From Segetibacter sp. 3557_3 (GTDB taxonomy: Bacteria; Bacteroidota; Bacteroidia; Chitinophagales; Chitinophagaceae): a DNA stretch of 64,000 nt. A program made the position numbers and the translations under genes. Each line of letters opens with the position of its first letter. Position 1 is the first letter of the stretch. The notes beneath the pieces are model-generated. The model had not been told where the DNA came from, ran no database searches, and worked only from the letters and a program-made list of their open reading frames with translations. Below, in pieces: positions 8,633 through 19,300 of the stretch. The stretch is taken from the NCBI RefSeq assembly GCF_004354985.1, contig NZ_SMSK01000003.1, positions 124,001 through 188,000 of the forward strand, written 5' to 3'.

Positions 8633-8959
8633 TTAATTGGTAACAAATTTCAAACCCACGATTGAACTGATGAGGGTTACCAGGAAAAATATCCTCCAGA
8701 AATCAGCGGGCTCCCTGAAGAAAACTATCCCAACCAATGCTGTTCCAACTGCCCCGATACCGGTCCATACGGCATATGCTGTTCCTATTGGAAGGGTTTG
8801 CGTTGCCTTATAAAGTAGTAGCATACTGCAGGAAAGGGTAACAAAGAAACCTGCCATCCACAAGGAGGAATTAAGGCCAGTTGTTTCTCTTGCTTTCGCA
8901 AGGCAAGTTGCAAATCCGACTTCAAACAAGCCGGCAATAATCAGTAATATCCAGTTCAT
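8633..8959 (-). CDS. SMR-family exporter (SugE/Gdx-like)
   Basis: A 108-residue protein with four membrane helices. The essential acidic residue is Glu13 (AGLFEVGFATCLA), equivalent to Glu14 of EmrE. LPIGTAYAVWTGIGAVGTAL matches the SMR signature and is nearer the SugE/Gdx guanidinium exporters than EmrE. It would work as an antiparallel dimer exchanging protons for guanidinium or a quaternary ammonium ion. The short upstream region (8960-9010) shows no guanidine riboswitch, so the substrate is a guess from residue patterns alone. Confidence 0.85.
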   Translation of the reverse strand: MNWILLIIAGLFEVGFATCLAKARETTGLNSSLWMAGFFVTLSCSMLLLYKATQTLPIGTAYAVWTGIGAVGTALVGIVFFREPADFWRIFFLVTLISSIVGLKFVTN

Positions 8960-9016
8960 AGCGATACGTTTAATGTTGAGGGCCTTGGGTACAGCATCTC
9001 TTTTTGGGTCCAGTTA

Positions 9017-10192
9017 TCAACCCCGGCTCCCTCGTTGATGCACTGCTATACGGGCAGCTGCAAATCCTTGTTTGTACTTCGATTTTCTTGAACGTCCCCA
9101 CCAGACAAAAAAGCCGGTGATGGGTAAGCCGGCACATGCAAGGCAGGCAACAAAACTGATCAATTTACCTGCCAGTCCAAACATTCTACCCGTATGAAGG
9201 TCATAATGGGCGGAACTCACTTTCGCGCCCCTGCTCACATTTCGGTGATACTGGCTTTTGATGAGTACACCCGAATATTGGTCGAAGTAAAAGTCGTTCC
9301 GACGGTAATGGCTTAAAGCCTTTCCATACCCGGAAATACTCAGAACACCACTTCTGCCAAATGGCAGGTAAGCCGAAAACATCTCAGATACGGTATCTAG
9401 CCTGCGTGCCTGGTTGAAACCCGTATCAATCAGGGTAGCGACCGGCAGACTTGTTAACTGCATGGTATCTGATCGCGGAAAAACCTCCTTTTCGCCTTCA
9501 TAAACCTGCCCAAAATTGGCCAGTTTGCTCAGGCCGTTTCGAAGCCATGGATAACTCATACTCAGCCCGGTAATCGCAAGCACGAGGGCGACCAGGAACA
9601 CGTAAAAACCGGGTACTTTGTGCAGGTCGAAGTTTCGCCTTCGCCACCTGCTTCGCCACCGGATGCTAAAGCTTTGCTTCTTCTGTGCACGGTTTTGCGG
9701 CCACCACAGGATCAGTCCGGTAATCAGCATGATTACAAAAACAACAATGGAGAGATCGACGATCTTACGTCCCCATATAGCCGGTAACAGCAGCCGGGTG
9801 TGCAGTCGTTCCATATTCACGAAAAAACCTTCGCCTGCCTTTTCGTTATGCAATACCCTGCCCGAATATGGATTTACATACACCTGGTAACTTCCGGTAT
9901 TGGTATTTACCGTAAAGATGGCCGGGCGCTCTTTTGGGAACCAGACAATCCGGCCGGGAGTTCCTTCGGGAAAAACAGATAGGGCTGTGTCCAATAATTG
10001 CGCAACAGGTTTTCTTTCTGTCGTTATATGCTCAACTTTCCGGTACGAATAAAACGCATCCTTTATCTCATCCTGGAACACCAGGATGGCCCCACTTAAT
10101 GAAACGATGAATATGATCAGCCCCGACGATAAGCCAAGCACAAGGTGTACCGACCTGGTTAGTCTTCTCCATAATTTCCTGTTTGGTGTCAT
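9017..10192 (-). CDS. PepSY-associated membrane protein
   Basis: A 391-residue protein with an N-terminal helix (VHLVLGLSSGLIIFIVSLSG), two extracytoplasmic PepSY-like regions (for example VYVNPYSGRVL and FYFDQYSGVLI), further helices (LSIVVFVIMLITGLILWWP; FYVFLVALVLAITGLSM) and a last helix before FFVWWGRSRK. It belongs to the PepSY_TM family, proteins often encoded near TonB receptors and linked to ferric-siderophore reduction in the inner membrane. Conserved His residues occur in RLHTRLLLP, FDLHKVPG and YDLHTGRMFG, possible haem or metal ligands. No receptor is nearby. Confidence 0.8.
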   Translation of the reverse strand: MTPNRKLWRRLTRSVHLVLGLSSGLIIFIVSLSGAILVFQDEIKDAFYSYRKVEHITTERKPVAQLLDTALSVFPEGTPGRIVWFPKERPAIFTVNTNTGSYQVYVNPYSGRVLHNEKAGEGFFVNMERLHTRLLLPAIWGRKIVDLSIVVFVIMLITGLILWWPQNRAQKKQSFSIRWRSRWRRRNFDLHKVPGFYVFLVALVLAITGLSMSYPWLRNGLSKLANFGQVYEGEKEVFPRSDTMQLTSLPVATLIDTGFNQARRLDTVSEMFSAYLPFGRSGVLSISGYGKALSHYRRNDFYFDQYSGVLIKSQYHRNVSRGAKVSSAHYDLHTGRMFGLAGKLISFVACLACAGLPITGFFVWWGRSRKSKYKQGFAAARIAVHQRGSRG

Positions 10193-10501
10193 TTGCTGTT
10201 AGCATTACCCGGTGAACGGCATGCAAATGAACGGCATTTTGTTTTCCCGGTGGCATCGGGATGTATACCAATTTTCTACCTCAGGCTCCGGCCTTGTTTC
10301 CACGCCGGGGTTCTCTTAACCCGTTACATTGCATCCGCTGGTAACCTTGGAATGCAAGCAGGTCTTGAAGGTCGATGGTAAGAGAGTTGATGTGAACAAC
10401 TTAGCTTCTAAATTCCGGCAGGTTTTTAGAACCTTAACTGGGCATACGGCTTACCTTTGTGCGGTTGTTTGCCCAACTCCAATCCTGCATAAACAATTCA
10501 A
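10193..10501. promoter_or_regulatory. Upstream region of cydA
   Basis: No gene is supported here. TACCTTTG at 10452-10459 fits the -7 element of a Bacteroidota promoter for cydA. An imperfect inverted repeat, GTTG-N7-CAAC at 10386-10400, lies about 50 bases further upstream. It could be a regulator site, but it does not match an FNR or Crp consensus closely. Confidence 0.4.
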
Positions 10502-11869
10502 ATGGATGTAGAAATACTCTCACGTATCCAATTTGCTTTCACCATTTCTTTTCATTACATCTATCCACCATTAAGTATTGGCCTCGGCTTGTGTATGGTT
10601 GCTATGGAAGGTCTCTTCCTGCGCACCGGCAATAAGATGTACGAGGATATGACACGCTTTTTTACCAAGATCTTTGCCCTGATCTTTGGCCTCGGCGTAG
10701 CCACAGGTATTGTAATGGAGTTTGAGTTTGGAACCAACTGGGCAACCTATTCGAAATACGTGGGCGACGTTTTTGGATCGGCACTTGCTGCAGAAGGAAT
10801 CTTTGCGTTTGCCCTTGAAGCCGGTTTTCTCGGGGTGCTTGTATTTGGCTGGGATCGGGTGAAACCTGCAACCCACTTTTTCGCAACCATCATGGTATTT
10901 CTTGGATCTATGTTTTCGGCGATCTGGATCGTGGTGGCCAATTCATGGCAACAAACTCCGCGCGGTTACCGGGTTGTTGGTGATGGCCTTGAGGCGCGTG
11001 CGGAGATCACCGATTTTTGGGCAATGGTTTTTAACCCTTCTTCCATCGAGCGGGTGTCGCACGTTTGGGTAGGGTCTTTTCTTGCCGGCTCATTCCTCGT
11101 ACTTAGTATCAGTGCTTATTATATTCGAAAAAATAAGCACCTCCAGTTTTCGACAGCAGCATTCAGGATTGCGCTGGTGATTGCGACCGTTTCCGCACTT
11201 TCTCAATTGTTTATCGGCCACAAGTCAGCCGAAGTTGTTGCTGAACACCAGCCTGCAAAACTGGCCGCGTTTGAAGGACACTTCGATAGCCTTGCGGTTG
11301 CGGATATGTACCTTGTTGGCTGGATCGACAAAAAGGAAGAAAAAACGATTGGCCTTAGCATTCCAAAGGGGCTCACCTTTTTAACCCACCAGGATTTTAC
11401 CACCCCCATAAAAGGTTTGAAGGGCTTTCCAGTAGCAGATCGGCCCGGCGCCTTAAATATCGTGTTCCAATCTTACCACATTATGATCACAATAGGTATG
11501 GTGTTGATTGGACTGACTTTGTATGCCTGCTTTTTGTGGTATAAAGGATTGCTGTTTCAAAAGAAGTGGTTAATGACGGTGTTCCAGTTTTCGGTGCTAT
11601 TACCACAGCTTGCTAACCAGGCTGGATGGTTTGCAGCAGAAACCGGCCGTCAGCCGTGGGTTGTTTACGGCCTGTTGCGAACGTCGAATGCTTTGTCGAA
11701 GTCGGTTACCGCAAACCAGGTGTTGTTTTCCCTGATCCTTTTTACCCTTGTTTACCTCCTCCTGTTTATACTGTTTATTTACCTGCTGAATAAAAAAATA
11801 TTGCATGGCCCTTACAAAGCAGACGTTGTGCACAGGCCGCAGCAGGAGAGTATGGCCGACCAGTTTTAA
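10502..11869 (+). CDS. cydA: Cytochrome bd oxidase subunit I
   Basis: A 455-residue integral membrane subunit carrying the haems of bd-type quinol oxidase, which reduces O2 to water at low oxygen. His18 ([11 protein letters not shown]) corresponds to the haem ligand His19 of E. coli. The block [21 protein letters not shown], the [13 protein letters not shown] histidine region and [12 protein letters not shown] at the quinol loop are all typical. The Q-loop is of the short form. cydB follows after 9 bases, so the two form an operon. No cydX-like small ORF was found between or directly after them. Confidence 0.95.
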   Translation: MDVEILSRIQFAFTISFHYIYPPLSIGLGLCMVAMEGLFLRTGNKMYEDMTRFFTKIFALIFGLGVATGIVMEFEFGTNWATYSKYVGDVFGSALAAEGIFAFALEAGFLGVLVFGWDRVKPATHFFATIMVFLGSMFSAIWIVVANSWQQTPRGYRVVGDGLEARAEITDFWAMVFNPSSIERVSHVWVGSFLAGSFLVLSISAYYIRKNKHLQFSTAAFRIALVIATVSALSQLFIGHKSAEVVAEHQPAKLAAFEGHFDSLAVADMYLVGWIDKKEEKTIGLSIPKGLTFLTHQDFTTPIKGLKGFPVADRPGALNIVFQSYHIMITIGMVLIGLTLYACFLWYKGLLFQKKWLMTVFQFSVLLPQLANQAGWFAAETGRQPWVVYGLLRTSNALSKSVTANQVLFSLILFTLVYLLLFILFIYLLNKKILHGPYKADVVHRPQQESMADQF

Positions 11870-11878
11870 TTTATAAGC

Positions 11879-12913
11879 ATGGATACATTTCTTGGTATTG
11901 ATTATGCAACCTGGTGGTACCTGGTGATTGGTGCCGTGTTTACGGGTTATGCTATACTCGATGGCTTCGACCTTGGTGCCGGATCACTGCACTTGTTTTT
12001 CAAAAAAGAAGAAAGCCGCCGTATTGCCCTGAATGCAATCGGACCAGTATGGGATGGCAATGAAGTTTGGTTGGTCATTGGCGGCGGAACCCTTTTCTCG
12101 GGTTTCCCGAAAGTGTATGCCTCCATTTTTTCGGCATTTTACATCCCCTTCATGCTCTTTCTTACTATGCTCATCTTTCGTGCAATTTCGATTGAGTTTC
12201 GCAGTAAGGAGCCCATGAAGTGGTGGCGAAAAACATGGGATATTTCTTATTGCGTATCCAGCACCTTACTCGGGTTTTCGCTTGGTATCATACTGGGTAA
12301 TGTACTGTTGGGTATACCTATTGACGCACAGGGCAACTTTACCGGTAGCACCTTGTACTTTTTAAATCCATATGCCATCATGGTCGGCATTACAACGGTC
12401 GCCCTGTTTATGATGCATGGTGCAATCTTCCTGGTAATGAAAACGGAAAACCGGCTCTATGCAAAACTTACCATACTCGTAAAACACAGCACCATATTTT
12501 TTGTGATCAGCATATTGCTGCTGAGCTTTTATACGCTGTTGTACGTGCCGCATTTATCCGAAAGAATACGCCACAACAGCTGGATGTTTATCATTCCGAT
12601 TATGATGGTGCTTTCTGTTGCAAACATCACCCGGCTTATTGCCAAACGTAAATACCTGGTGGCTTTTATGTGCTCGTCGCTTACCGTTGCGCTGTTGCTG
12701 ATCATCGTAGCAATAGAACTTTACCCAAACCTGGTGATTTCAACCCTTGATCCCGCGTATACGCTTACGGTTCAAAATGCATCATCATCCGCAAAATCAC
12801 TCGAAATTCAACTTATGTTTGTAGCAGTTGGGGTGCCGCTTGCAGCAGCTTATACGGGTTTTATGTTCTGGACATTCAGGGGTAAGGTAAAGCTCGACGA
12901 GATGAGCTATTAG
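11879..12913 (+). CDS. cydB: Cytochrome bd oxidase subunit II
   Basis: A 344-residue polytopic membrane protein that pairs with CydA. Typical features are the YAILDGFDLGAG motif near the N-terminus, the GPVWDGNEVWLV segment, and FRAISIEFRSKEP. The length is in the usual range. The cydCD transporter genes needed for assembly are not adjacent, which is common in this phylum. A copy of the dispersed repeat family lies just downstream. Confidence 0.95.
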   Translation: MDTFLGIDYATWWYLVIGAVFTGYAILDGFDLGAGSLHLFFKKEESRRIALNAIGPVWDGNEVWLVIGGGTLFSGFPKVYASIFSAFYIPFMLFLTMLIFRAISIEFRSKEPMKWWRKTWDISYCVSSTLLGFSLGIILGNVLLGIPIDAQGNFTGSTLYFLNPYAIMVGITTVALFMMHGAIFLVMKTENRLYAKLTILVKHSTIFFVISILLLSFYTLLYVPHLSERIRHNSWMFIIPIMMVLSVANITRLIAKRKYLVAFMCSSLTVALLLIIVAIELYPNLVISTLDPAYTLTVQNASSSAKSLEIQLMFVAVGVPLAAAYTGFMFWTFRGKVKLDEMSY

Positions 12914-12964
12914 ATGGATCACCTGGCTTTACCAATAAGAATGGTGTCGAAGTTTGTGCCTGCA

Positions 12965-13077
12965 TGATCGTCGCTTAGAGGTCCTGCTGTACAAGCCCGC
13001 CCGGCAGCGCCAGTCGGACGGGAGTGCGACGCCAATGAAGCCCCACAAAGAACTAATGTTGGGTCCATAAAGAAAAA
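12965..13077. repeat. Dispersed TIR repeat, copy h (with one GC unit)
   Basis: On the reverse strand this shows the family core (TTTATGGACCCAACATTAG, then GGCGTCGCACTC, then CTTGTACA). A 27-base GC-rich unit at 12996-13022 is inserted exactly between GTCGCACTC and CTTGTAC. The outer inverted repeat is degenerate (GTCGCTTAGAG at one end only). Confidence 0.6.
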
Positions 13078-13159
13078 CTGCATGGGCAGCAAAATACCTG
13101 ATCATTGCAGATAGCATTTGTTATCATGCACAACAAACACAATTGTTAATTTACTTATC

Positions 13160-14077
13160 ATGGTTGATATAACGCATAAAGTAAAAAGTTTAAGAAAGGC
13201 TATTGCTACTGCTGTAGTTAAAGTGTCGTCACCTGAAACCATAGAAGCGATACAATCGCGAACGGTACCCAAAGGCGACGTATTTGAATTTTCAAGAGCA
13301 GCCGGCTTGCTTGCAGTGAAAAAAACAAGCGACGTTATACCCGATTGTCATCCGCTCCCCGTTGAATTTACAGGCATCACTCATCATGTTGAAGGACTTG
13401 AAATTATTGTACAGGTGGAGGTCCATAGCATTTACCGGACCGGTGTTGAAGTAGAGGCCATGCATGGTGCAGCGATTACGGCACTAACCATGTACGATAT
13501 GCTAAAGCCGATCGACAAAGCAGTGGAGATAACAAACATAAAGCTGCAGGAGAAAAAAGGAGGCAAATCCCAATATACCGACTTTCCGGTGCACGAAATG
13601 AAATGCGCCGTTGTGGTATGTTCCGACAGCGTATCGGCTGGCACCAAACAAGATTTTGCCGGAAAAGCGGTCATCGAAAAACTCCGGAAGAATGGGCTTA
13701 GTACTTCATCGTACAGCATCATTGCCGACGATTATGAAACGATACAACACAAGTGCAGGGAACTTGCTGCCCATGCTTTTAACATCATCATATTTACCGG
13801 CGGTACGGGCTTGTACAAAAGAGACGTTACACCAGAGGCCATAGAACCCCTGATCGAACGGGCAATCCCTGGCATTATGGAAGCTGCGCGAAGCTATGGC
13901 CAGGAGCGCACGCCCTATGCAATGCTATCGCGGGGTGTTGCCGGCTTTATCAAGAATTCATTGGTGTTAACACTGCCCGGTTCAACACGCGGCGCAGAAG
14001 AAACCATGGATGCACTGTTCCCTTATGTGATCCACATTTTTCATGTTGCAGAAGGTTTAAGACACAGCAATGATTAA
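13160..14077 (+). CDS. moaCB: Bifunctional MoaC-MoaB molybdopterin protein
   Basis: A 305-residue fusion from ATG 13160 (MVDITHKVKSLRKA); an upstream in-frame ATG at 13118 adds 14 unlikely residues. The first half is MoaC, which forms cyclic pyranopterin monophosphate; it has KGDVFEFSRAAGLLAVK, the IPDCHPLP segment and YRTGVEVEAMHGAA. The second half is a MoaB/MogA domain, for adenylylation of molybdopterin, with IIIFTGGTGLYKRDVTPEAI and LPGSTRGAEE. Fused MoaC-MoaB is known in Bacteroidota. Its place beside mobA and the nitrate reductase indicates that it serves that enzyme's cofactor. Confidence 0.9.
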   Translation: MVDITHKVKSLRKAIATAVVKVSSPETIEAIQSRTVPKGDVFEFSRAAGLLAVKKTSDVIPDCHPLPVEFTGITHHVEGLEIIVQVEVHSIYRTGVEVEAMHGAAITALTMYDMLKPIDKAVEITNIKLQEKKGGKSQYTDFPVHEMKCAVVVCSDSVSAGTKQDFAGKAVIEKLRKNGLSTSSYSIIADDYETIQHKCRELAAHAFNIIIFTGGTGLYKRDVTPEAIEPLIERAIPGIMEAARSYGQERTPYAMLSRGVAGFIKNSLVLTLPGSTRGAEETMDALFPYVIHIFHVAEGLRHSND

Positions 14078-14110
14078 CAGCCTGATCGTGGTAATTTCAA
14101 AAATGGATCT

Positions 14111-14692
14111 GTGACAGGGCTCGTATTATGCGGTGGGCAAAGCAGCCGGATGGGCACCACCAAAGGGTTATTGATGAAGGGGTCTGCTACTTGGGCCGAG
14201 ATAGCAGCTGCAAACTTAGCTTCACTTGGTGTGCAGGTGGTATTATCAGTTAATGATGAAAACCACCACTTGTTTGCAGCAGGGCATGAAAATAATCTTA
14301 TCGTTACGGACGATAACTCATTACACATTGGTGGTCCTTTAAAGGGCATATTGTCGGCACATATCCATTTTCCTACAGAGGACCTTTTTGTTCTTGCCTG
14401 TGATATGCCAGACATGTTGCCCGCCGTCCTCCTAATGTTGGTGAAAGAATACATAGCAGGAAATTCCGATGCTTATGTGTTCATCGATGGTCAACAGCCC
14501 GAGCCGCTTTGTGGTATTTACAGGGCCGGGGTTCTTGCAAGGGTGCTTGCACGCTACAGAAGCGAGGGGCTGCAAAAACATAGCCTCCGGTTTATGCTCA
14601 GCCAGGTAAATACACGGTATGTGCCCGTTCCTGAATCGTTCCGGAAAGCTTTGAAAAATTATAACTCGCCTGCTGATTTAGGCAGTTTGTAA
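14111..14692 (+). CDS. mobA: Molybdenum cofactor guanylyltransferase
   Basis: A 193-residue nucleotidyltransferase that attaches GMP to molybdopterin to make the MGD cofactor. The start is taken as GTG 14111; no ATG exists in frame upstream. The signature LCGGQSSRMGTTKGLL (residues 5-20) is the GTP-binding loop, followed by IGGPLKGIL and the metal-binding VLACDMPDML. It begins 33 bases after moaCB. The gene converges with the rubredoxin-type gene on the other strand, overlapping it by 15 bases at the 3' ends. Confidence 0.9.
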   Translation: MTGLVLCGGQSSRMGTTKGLLMKGSATWAEIAAANLASLGVQVVLSVNDENHHLFAAGHENNLIVTDDNSLHIGGPLKGILSAHIHFPTEDLFVLACDMPDMLPAVLLMLVKEYIAGNSDAYVFIDGQQPEPLCGIYRAGVLARVLARYRSEGLQKHSLRFMLSQVNTRYVPVPESFRKALKNYNSPADLGSL

Positions 14693-16147
14693 CTGCAGCG
14701 TAGACTGGTCAACTTCTTTAAACGACGACTTCGGTGATCCGCAAAGCGGGCAACAAAAACCGGGGTTTAGTTCGTTGAAGGCTGTGCCTGCAGCTATCTC
14801 CAGCTCGGGTTCGCCAACAACAGGATCATAAACCGTCAGGCAGTCTGTGCATTGGTGCACCGAGTTTGTTACCTGCTTTGCGGCAGTACCCAATGTTGGT
14901 GTTATCGGTACCGGGTTACTGAACATTGCCTGTTGCTGGTCGTAAAAAGCTTTGCATAACGAAACGAGGTAAGTGCCCAGATAATCTTTTTCAACGTTTT
15001 TTCTATACGAGATAAAACCTTCGGAATTGGGATTGAAGTCTTTTGTATGTAGTATCTCAAAACGTTCGAGCGACTTTAACCTGCCGGGGTTTTTTATGGC
15101 CTCTTTCCTTATGAGCACCGAACCAAACATACGCGAATAGGGCTTGGCTTGAACGGCAAAGCATAAGCCAAAAGTTCTTACGTCTTCTTTATCAAAGTAA
15201 CGTACAATGTGCCTTTTAATCTGAAGACCCTCTTCGCTGTTTTCTTCAACCTGCCAGTTTAATTCATTTGCGGCATGCCGCACATTAATGCGGTAACGCC
15301 CAAGCACATGTTCCCATATCGACCGGTCCATTGTTTCAATTCCTTTTATCACCAGGCTTTTCCAGGGTGTTGTATACAACTGGCCGATCTTTGTTTGCAA
15401 ACATATTGCGCAAACATCAAGCAGGAACGGAACAGAAAACAGCTCATCCCGGCGATAAATGCCCAACCAAAAGTTGTTGTCGTACCGGTTAAATCCTTCG
15501 TAATAAGGTAACGAAAAAGCAGGTTGCGGAACGTTTTCAACCTCAGGTTTGTTGTTGATATTTGAAGCAGCAAGTAAATCGAAAATCGCTGAAGCGGTTT
15601 GTGTTGCCGGGTTTTCAAGTATAAGTTGTTCTATGCTTTTTGATATGCGTGCAATATCGTTTGTATACACCAGGCCTGGAAAGCGATGCACCGAAAGTGT
15701 TCTTGGTATACGCAAATGAAGTTGCCAAAAGTGAACAGCAGGCGACGAAACCCAATTGATGTGCCCGGTATAAAGCGGTACCAGGTTTTGCGTGCTGTCG
15801 CAAACATTAACCTTAAGTCGCGGTTCATAATCAAACAGGTCAAACACATCTTTGTAAACCCCTTCACGCAACCACGTTTCTCCCGAGAATATGCCTGCAG
15901 CAGGGTAGGAGCTTACCAGGTTGGGTAATGCCTGTTTTTTATCCGAACAGCTAACGTCCTGGTCCAAACACCTGCCTACAAATGCGTCAAAGTACTTCAC
16001 CGGCACATCAACCACAAGTTGTTGCCTTAGCCCAAAACGAACATGTGCAATTTTGTAATTTTTTGCAATCTTCAGAATGTTTTCGAGGTTGCCCGGTGAT
16101 ACAATACCACCCCTGAAATTGATATAAACCGTTTGTGATTGTACCAT
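14678..16147 (-). CDS. NiR/SiR ferredoxin-like protein with C-terminal rubredoxin domain
   Basis: The protein has 489 residues from ATG 16147; a TTG two codons upstream is possible, and the numbering here counts from it. The N-terminal part resembles the ferredoxin-like half-domain of nitrite/sulfite reductases (RGGIVSPGNLENILK, then RFGLRQQLVVDVP). The paired C-x5-C and C-x3-C motifs that hold the siroheme-4Fe4S centre are not seen; there are only scattered cysteines (CAIC). The C-terminal rubredoxin has Cys435, 438, 468 and 471 in CTDC and CPLC. It is the last gene of the leftward nitrate operon, so an electron-transfer role in nitrate or nitrite reduction is inferred. Confidence 0.7.
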   Translation of the reverse strand: MVQSQTVYINFRGGIVSPGNLENILKIAKNYKIAHVRFGLRQQLVVDVPVKYFDAFVGRCLDQDVSCSDKKQALPNLVSSYPAAGIFSGETWLREGVYKDVFDLFDYEPRLKVNVCDSTQNLVPLYTGHINWVSSPAVHFWQLHLRIPRTLSVHRFPGLVYTNDIARISKSIEQLILENPATQTASAIFDLLAASNINNKPEVENVPQPAFSLPYYEGFNRYDNNFWLGIYRRDELFSVPFLLDVCAICLQTKIGQLYTTPWKSLVIKGIETMDRSIWEHVLGRYRINVRHAANELNWQVEENSEEGLQIKRHIVRYFDKEDVRTFGLCFAVQAKPYSRMFGSVLIRKEAIKNPGRLKSLERFEILHTKDFNPNSEGFISYRKNVEKDYLGTYLVSLCKAFYDQQQAMFSNPVPITPTLGTAAKQVTNSVHQCTDCLTVYDPVVGEPELEIAAGTAFNELNPGFCCPLCGSPKSSFKEVDQSTLQLQTA

Positions 16148-16164
16148 TAGCAAATGCTTTTTCT

Positions 16165-16240
16165 ATTTTCTTTTGTGGACCGGCAGAATATCATTGGGCA
16201 ACATCGTTGCTACGCTCAGTTTATCGGTTGTACAGGGCTG
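16165..16240. repeat. Degenerate dispersed repeat, copy i
   Basis: The segment TTTTGTGGACCGGCAG, ACATCGTTGCTACGCTCA and GGTTGTACA follows the order and spacing of the family core (TTTTATGGACCCGGCT, ACATCGTTGCGTCGCACTC, CTTGTAC). It is in the gap between the fused nitrate reductase gene and the rubredoxin gene. The end repeats are not clear. Confidence 0.45.
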
Positions 16241-16322
16241 ATCGGTAGTCTGCGATTTTCGGCGTTACTTAATATGGCAACAACAAATATTTTTAGATTG
16301 GCTTGACATAAATCATTTCAGA

Positions 16323-19300
16323 CTAGGCCCTTTGGGTTTCGAGAACAATCATGTCGCTACCTATTTCCGATCCCTGTGCGGTCGACTGGGATAGCTGCGC
16401 CTTATCGAGGATGGCCTTTACTTCAGGGCGGCAACTTCCACAACCAAGGCCCGCTCCGGAAGCGGTACAAAGTGCGGCGAGCTCATGGCAACCTTCTTTT
16501 ATTTTGTTTAGTATGTTGCCTTCACCAATACCCGCACAGGAGCAAACCAACTTGCCGATTACGGGTTCGGCAGCCTTGCCTGATCGGAGCAGCTGAAGCC
16601 GCTTTTCCGACAATTCCATCTTGCCTTGTATCAGTTCTTTGTATTCGATAAACTCGGTTTTATCGCCAATTAAAATCGCTCCAACCAATACATCATTGTG
16701 TATAATGCATTTTTTATAATAGCGTTTCGCCTTGTCGATAAATACAACTTCTTCGTATGCCGGATCGTTTTGTGGTGCCTCGGGTATACCCATCGATACA
16801 AGGTCGGTACCATGCATCTTTAATATGTTCATTAACAGTGAACCTTCATAATACATGGAGATGTCGCCTTGTAAATGTCGCGCTACAATTTCAGCCTGTT
16901 GTTCTGCCGCCGCAGTTATTCCGTAGAGAAATCCTTTGAACTCGGCAATTTCGCCGATAGCATAAATGTTTGGGTCGTTGGTCATCAGGTATTCATTTAC
17001 CACAACACCACGCTTGTGCTCAAGCCCGCATGCACGGGCAATCTCGATGTTCGGAATGGTGCCAATGGCAATAACAATGGCCTGGCAGTTGATTTCGCGC
17101 CCGCTTTTTAAACGTATACCCGATATCGCTTCGCTACCCAGGAACCTTTCTATCTCGTCGTCATAAAAGATCTCAACACCTTTGTCGGTGAGTTCTTCAT
17201 GCAGCAACTGGCTGCCAAGCATGTCGAGTTGCCGGTCCATCAAACGCGAAATCCTTTGTACAATCGTTACTTCCACGCTTACTTCGCGCAGCGATGCAGC
17301 GAGTTCAATACCAAGAAGTCCTCCACCAACGATAATTACTTTTCCTTTTGAAGGATCAACATGGTACCTGAAATTGTCTGCGTCTATCCTGGTACGCATG
17401 GTAAATATGCCCTTAAGTTCAGGAATGTCCCTGAGCATAATTGCCCTGCTGCCGGTTGCAATAATGAGTATATCGTAACTGTGTTTTTCTCCCCTATCGT
17501 CTGTTAATATCCTGTTTTCCCGGTCGATATGTTCAATGCTCAAACCACGGTGCAGCCTGATGTTCATAGCTACTTCCTCTTCGTCGGCCATCTTAACCAA
17601 CTGGCGCCATTGCTGCACACCGCTGATGTAATCGGGTAGCATTACACGATTATAAAAAGGGAAGTCCTCGCGACTGAAGATTTCGATTTCATCACCAGTA
17701 TTTAGGGCACGATAACTTCTTACAAAACCATAGGCCCCAGCGCCCGCGCCAATGATCACGACCTTCTGCTTTGGCTTTTGGTGCAGCTGAACTTCAACTG
17801 CGGAGAACTTAAAGTCGGGTTCTTTTGAAAGGGGATCAACCAGGTTGTTGGTTAAGTTGTTTGCCCGGTTTAAATCGCTGTTTAGCACCTTGCCCCAGTG
17901 CATCGGCAAAAACACGACACCACGCTTGATGTCGGCACAAAGTTTTGCCTTCACGAGAACTTGCCCCCGTGTGCTGTTGATGTTTACCAGGTCGTTTTCG
18001 CGGATGTTTCGCTTAGCCGCATCTGCCGGATGTATCTCCAGGAAGGCGTTTGAGATATGCTTTTTTAGCCTGCTTACTTTCCCGGTTTTTGTCATGGTAT
18101 GCCACTGGTCGCGAATTCTGCCGGTGGTTAATATCAGGGGATAGTCGGGAGAAGTACGCTCAGAAGTATTAACATCGTCAACGGTATGGATAATTGCCTT
18201 TCCGGAAGCAGTGTGAAATTGCCGATCGGTAAACAGGCGTGCTGTTCCTGAGATTGCAACGGGTTCACCAGCATTTGCCGAAGGAACTGTTAACGGCCAT
18301 TGAATGCTGCTTTGCTCTTTTAACATTGCATGGCTTAAACAACTGATGTCGATGTTGGTACCTGCGGTGAGCCGGCAGTGCTCGGCATATACCTCAGCCG
18401 CGTTTTGGAAGTCAAAACCATGATAGCCCATCTTACGCGCAAACCGGCAAATGATTTCGTAATCCGGAATGGCTTCGCCGGGGGCATCCATAATTCTATT
18501 GAGGTAGGTGATACGTCGCTCTGCATTGGTCATGGTACCTTCTTTCTCGGCCCATGCTGCAGCGGGTAGTACCACATCGGCATAGGGCAACGAACCAGAG
18601 CGATTGCTTACATCCTGCACGATCACAAACCGGGCTTTTTTGAGCGCCTGCTCCGCCATCCGAACATCGGGCAGGCTCACCAGCGGGTTGGTGCCAACAA
18701 TCCACACAGCTTTGAGCCGGCCATCGTTCAGGGCTTCAAACATTTCAGTTGCAGTATAGCCGGGCGTCGGGGAAATAGGCTTGCCACCCCAAAAGTCCTG
18801 TACAAATGCACGATCCTTTGCGTTGGCGAGGTTCCGATGTGCCGGCAGCATGTTTGCCATACCCCCAACCTCGCGGCCACCCATTGCATTTGGCTGACCG
18901 GTGAGGGAAAATGGCCCGCTTCCCGGTTTCCCGATATGGCCGGTAATAAGGTTCAGGTTGATTAATGAGAGATTCTTATTTACACCAACAACACTCTGGT
19001 TTAGCCCCATTGTCCACATGGTGATAAAACCCTTTGCATTACCGATACAACCTGCGGCTTCGCGGATGGAGGCTTCAGGTATATCGCATATCGCTGCAGA
19101 CTCTGCAACGGTGCGTTCCATGACTTTATTCCGGAAAGCTTCAAAACCTTCCGAGTGGTTCTTTATAAAGGTGGTATCTACGTCTCCGTTTTCGATCAGC
19201 ACACGCGCAATGGCATGGTGAAGCACAATGTCGGTTCCGGGTTTAAGTTGCAGGTGAACATTCGCATAAGCGCAGGTTTGCGTTGTGCGGGGATCGCTAA

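Noticed and set aside
8283-8646. Two short minus-strand frames near the SMR gene
   Set aside because: Too short, different registers, no family recognised; kept only as an unassigned stretch.
8960-9016. Guanidine riboswitch before the SugE/Gdx-like gene
   Set aside because: The leader is short and I could not find the paired ACGR hairpins or a ykkC core.
10386-10400. FNR or Crp box upstream of cydA
   Set aside because: GTTG-N7-CAAC does not match the TTGAT-N4-ATCAA arrangement; noted only as a weak inverted repeat.
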